From Candidatus Hydrogenedentes bacterium ADurb.Bin170 (GTDB taxonomy: Bacteria > Hydrogenedentota > Hydrogenedentia > Hydrogenedentales > CAITNO01), in the NCBI GenBank assembly GCA_002070275.1, contig MWCY01000002.1:75820-139819 (forward strand): DNA of 64,000 bases. Direction: 5' to 3'. A program made the position numbers and the translations under genes. The notes below the pieces were generated by a model that saw only the letters and a program-made list of their open reading frames with translations, searched no databases and was not told the DNA's origin. How positions within the stretch are numbered: the stretch's first letter is position 1; every line of letters begins with the position of its first letter. Positions 62,023 through 64,000 of this stretch are shown piece after piece.

Positions 62023-62384
62023 AAGGGATCTCTCCAGGGTTTTGGGTGTTTAAAAGGACGGTATTGACATGACTCTCCATCGACTGGCCAGGAGAGGTTC
62101 CTTTATAACGATCAGAATCCGCTGCGGGCATACAGGCGGAATACTTCAGTATAATAGCCCTGCACCGCTGTTTCAATTTTATCAGCAAAACCCTGTCACC
62201 GTATTGCCTTTTCACCGGAAGCGGCTGATCCATTCCTGCAATGATTTTCCCGATGGCACCGCTATGAAAGCGCCCGGCAGCAGTCCTCGTGCAGTCCGGA
62301 AAGTTTGGAATTCATTTTGATTTGTGACACACTATGAACATACTGTATTCTACTTGCAGTCAATAAGAGGATCCCCATTTTATT
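62023..62384. other. intergenic region between ankyrin and SbcD-like genes
   Basis: 362 bp without a supported gene. It holds the divergent promoters; a plus-strand candidate is listed separately. An 83-codon frame at 62069-62320 has no ribosome site and no recognisable composition. No RNA gene or terminator found. Confidence 0.4.
62322..62351 (+). promoter_or_regulatory. candidate sigma-70 promoter for the SbcD-like operon
   Basis: TTGTGA at 62322-62327 and TATTCT at 62346-62351, 18 bases apart, place a start near 62358, 27 bases before the ATG at 62385. Confidence 0.4.
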
Positions 62385-63521
62385 ATGAAACATGTCAGAC
62401 TTCTGCATGCCGGGGCCTTGCGTCTCAACAACACTTTTGAGGCTTTGGGTGTATCTCCGGAAACCGGCGATGCACTTCGGGCGGCTCAGAAGGATGTGCT
62501 TGAAAAGCTCGCACAGCAGGCGCAAAGCTTGCCCGCTGATATGATCATTCTCAGCGGCGGACTCTTTGCGACCCTTCCTGTCCGCGCTGATTTGCTGCTG
62601 CGGGTTCTCGAGTGCCTGGAACAGGTCGCCCCCACTCCTGTTTATATTTTTCCGGGGGCACATGAAGGACTTCATGATCTTTCCCCCTGGGACTTTGCTC
62701 TGGTGCCTGACAACGTAACTGTTTTTTCCGGCACTGCATGGTCAAGTGTTGATCATCCGCACCTGCCCGTAACGATACATGGCAGGACGGACGCAGCCAC
62801 GCCTCTTGATTTCAGGAATCTGCATTTCCCTGAAGACGGGCGGATCCATATTGCCGGTATCGATTGCGGCAATACATCCCTGGACGAACTGCAGGAAGTC
62901 CCTTCCCGATTGGCCTATCTGGCGCTTGGAACCTGCCAGATAACCGCTGATCTTAAAGAAAAGGCAGGCGTATGCGGGTGTGCTGCAGCTGCACCGCAGG
63001 CACTCTCTTTCGATGAATGCGGAGAGAAGCATTTCTTCAAAGTGAATATAACACTGGACGACCACGCTTCCATACATACAACTGTGGAAACACTGCCTTC
63101 CTCCTCCTTGCTTTTTGAAAAGCGCAGCCTCGATATCGCTGATCTTCCTTCACCGGATGAAAACGCGGCGCAGCTGCTCGCACTGCCAGAACAGCATCTC
63201 AAACGAGTTCTTTTAAAACTTGTCATCACAGGGACTAAAAACGGGTGTATGATCGATCACCTGCACAGTTTTATCAAACACTTACGTCCAAAACTTCAAC
63301 ATCTGGAAGTGGAAGACACCTCCCGGCTGAATCCTGATTCTCTTTCGGCGGCAGGAACAGAAATCCTGACACGGGATATTGCAGCACAGATTTTGCAGCG
63401 CCTCCGGGACTGTACCGATTATGAAGAAAAACAGCGGCTGGAAATGAGTCTTCGTCTTCTGTTTAAGGCAGTTTATGACACTCATGCCGGCCTGAATGCT
63501 GAGGGATTGAGCGAGCCATGA
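62385..63521 (+). CDS. SbcD/YhaO-like calcineurin phosphoesterase with lost metal ligands
   Basis: A 378-residue protein that follows the SbcD/YhaO plan: VRLLHAGALRLNN, ADMIILSGGLFAT, TPVYIFPGAHEGL, LAYLALGTCQI and QALSFDECGEKHFF correspond in order to the blocks with DxH, GDLF, GNHD, GHxH and the (P)LxFxExGEKG end of the nuclease domain. The residues needed for the two metals are mostly missing: the DxH position reads A11-L12-R13, GD reads G58-G59, GNHD reads G-A-H-E with only His93 kept, and GHxH reads G-T-C-Q. The fold is probably intact but nuclease activity is unlikely. It is coupled to the next gene by an ATGA overlap. Confidence 0.72.
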   Translation: MKHVRLLHAGALRLNNTFEALGVSPETGDALRAAQKDVLEKLAQQAQSLPADMIILSGGLFATLPVRADLLLRVLECLEQVAPTPVYIFPGAHEGLHDLSPWDFALVPDNVTVFSGTAWSSVDHPHLPVTIHGRTDAATPLDFRNLHFPEDGRIHIAGIDCGNTSLDELQEVPSRLAYLALGTCQITADLKEKAGVCGCAAAAPQALSFDECGEKHFFKVNITLDDHASIHTTVETLPSSSLLFEKRSLDIADLPSPDENAAQLLALPEQHLKRVLLKLVITGTKNGCMIDHLHSFIKHLRPKLQHLEVEDTSRLNPDSLSAAGTEILTRDIAAQILQRLRDCTDYEEKQRLEMSLRLLFKAVYDTHAGLNAEGLSEP

Positions 63522-64000
63522 TTCTCACGACTCTTTCATATCTGCATCCGGAAACGCGCGAATCTGTCGTCCGGGCTTTGGGTACCGAGCGATGCCTGCT
63601 GTATTGTCCTGCTTCTGAAACTGCCCGTTTCCTCAGCACAGAAATCCATCAGCAGCAGCCCGCCCCCCTGGAAACTGCCAATGAAGCATCTCAAGTTTTC
63701 TCTTTGCCCGGTTACTCCAGCGTTCGACTGGACTACCGGAAAAGAATTACTGCAGGTCTTCAGGACAGCCTTTTTGCTGAAGTTTCGGACAGCAATCCCG
63801 CTCCGGATGATCCGGACAGTGACGCTTTTTTTCGGGGTCAGCAGGATTTGTTTCACCTGTCATTAGGAGATGCACTGCAGGCAGAACATGAAAAAGAAGC
63901 CCTGCTGGTGACACAGCTCGCTCCGCTCATTGAAAGCGGCAGCTCTGCCAAAGGGCTCACTGAAGCCATGAGGATGTTGGATGAACTGGCAGTGTCGCTG
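63518..64000 (+). CDS. partial unidentified protein, downstream partner of the SbcD-like gene
   Basis: An open frame of 161 codons that starts within the stop of the SbcD-like gene (ATGA) and runs past the right edge of the window, so the 3' end is missing. It starts MILTTLSYLHPETRESVV and contains a helical, acidic C-terminal part (EHEKEALLVTQLAPLIESGSS read in two pieces). No Walker A motif or other known signature is visible in these residues. In SbcD/YhaO operons an SMC-like ATPase usually follows; the visible start does not look like one. Confidence 0.65.
   Translation, partial: MILTTLSYLHPETRESVVRALGTERCLLYCPASETARFLSTEIHQQQPAPLETANEASQVFSLPGYSSVRLDYRKRITAGLQDSLFAEVSDSNPAPDDPDSDAFFRGQQDLFHLSLGDALQAEHEKEALLVTQLAPLIESGSSAKGLTEAMRMLDELAVSL

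Noticed and set aside
62069-62320. 83-codon frame in the ankyrin-SbcD gap
   Set aside because: No ribosome site and no recognisable composition; likely a chance frame.
1-64000. mobile elements, prophage, CRISPR arrays, tRNA or rRNA genes
   Set aside because: No transposase, integrase, terminal repeats, phage structural genes, regular spaced repeats or cloverleaf-like sequences were noticed on reading both strands.

Overview
The window reads as ordinary chromosome of a Gram-negative-type (diderm) bacterium of moderate GC, roughly 50-54% by eye. Evidence for an outer membrane and periplasm is a FadL-like outer-membrane protein, a DegP/HtrA protease, many secreted TPR proteins and an exosortase-family protein. 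Gene density is high. I saw no prophage, transposase, CRISPR array, rRNA or tRNA. The lineage cannot be fixed from the sequence: the exosortase/Bat/ankyrin/SGNH mix suits poorly characterised environmental phyla (Hydrogenedentota-, Sumerlaeota-, PVC- or Omnitrophota-like), but that is a guess.

Layout. 0-5 kb: the tail of a probable sensor kinase, a small secreted protein, a TrmH-type RNA methylase, a zinc-ribbon/TPR plus secreted-TPR pair, and a small membrane protein. 5-11 kb: a C45-family hydrolase, then a translation/housekeeping run ybaB-fmt-rsmB-PASTA-rpe. 10.9-13.7 kb (minus): an exosortase H-like protein with an unusual periplasmic insertion, its membrane partner and an AGE-family sugar epimerase. 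13.9-21 kb: a DnaQ-fold/GYF_2 fusion, an ECF sigma/anti-sigma/DUF4097/TMEM229 stress module, then a small operon with pentapeptide-repeat and metallo-beta-lactamase-fold genes. 21-25 kb (minus): metF and menF-menD. 25-39.5 kb: a likely surface-glycan locus with three GT-C-like membrane proteins, a B12/radical-SAM enzyme, a NodU-type carbamoyltransferase and two tandem SGNH-TPR paralogs. 39.7-42.8 kb: a secreted protein, queG and degP, with queG and degP converging on a shared terminator. 42.9-53.4 kb (minus): an 11-gene, tightly coupled MoxR/DUF58/BatA-E operon. 53.9-64 kb: a FadL-like porin, an NRAMP-related transporter, an AmrS-type radical SAM enzyme, a DUF3810 protease with a very large secreted ankyrin protein, and an SbcD/YhaO-like phosphoesterase that has lost most metal ligands.

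Most interesting points: (1) the XrtH-like sortase with a coiled-coil insertion just before the catalytic Cys; (2) the SbcD/YhaO pseudo-phosphoesterase leading an operon that runs off the window; (3) a domain of about 100 residues shared without gaps by the first small secreted protein and an uncharacterised Bat-operon protein; (4) a DnaQ-like and a GxxExxY-like protein that both appear to have lost catalytic residues; (5) the tandem SGNH paralogs whose ends have been homogenised by gene conversion. All functional calls come from reading motifs by eye; no database search was possible.
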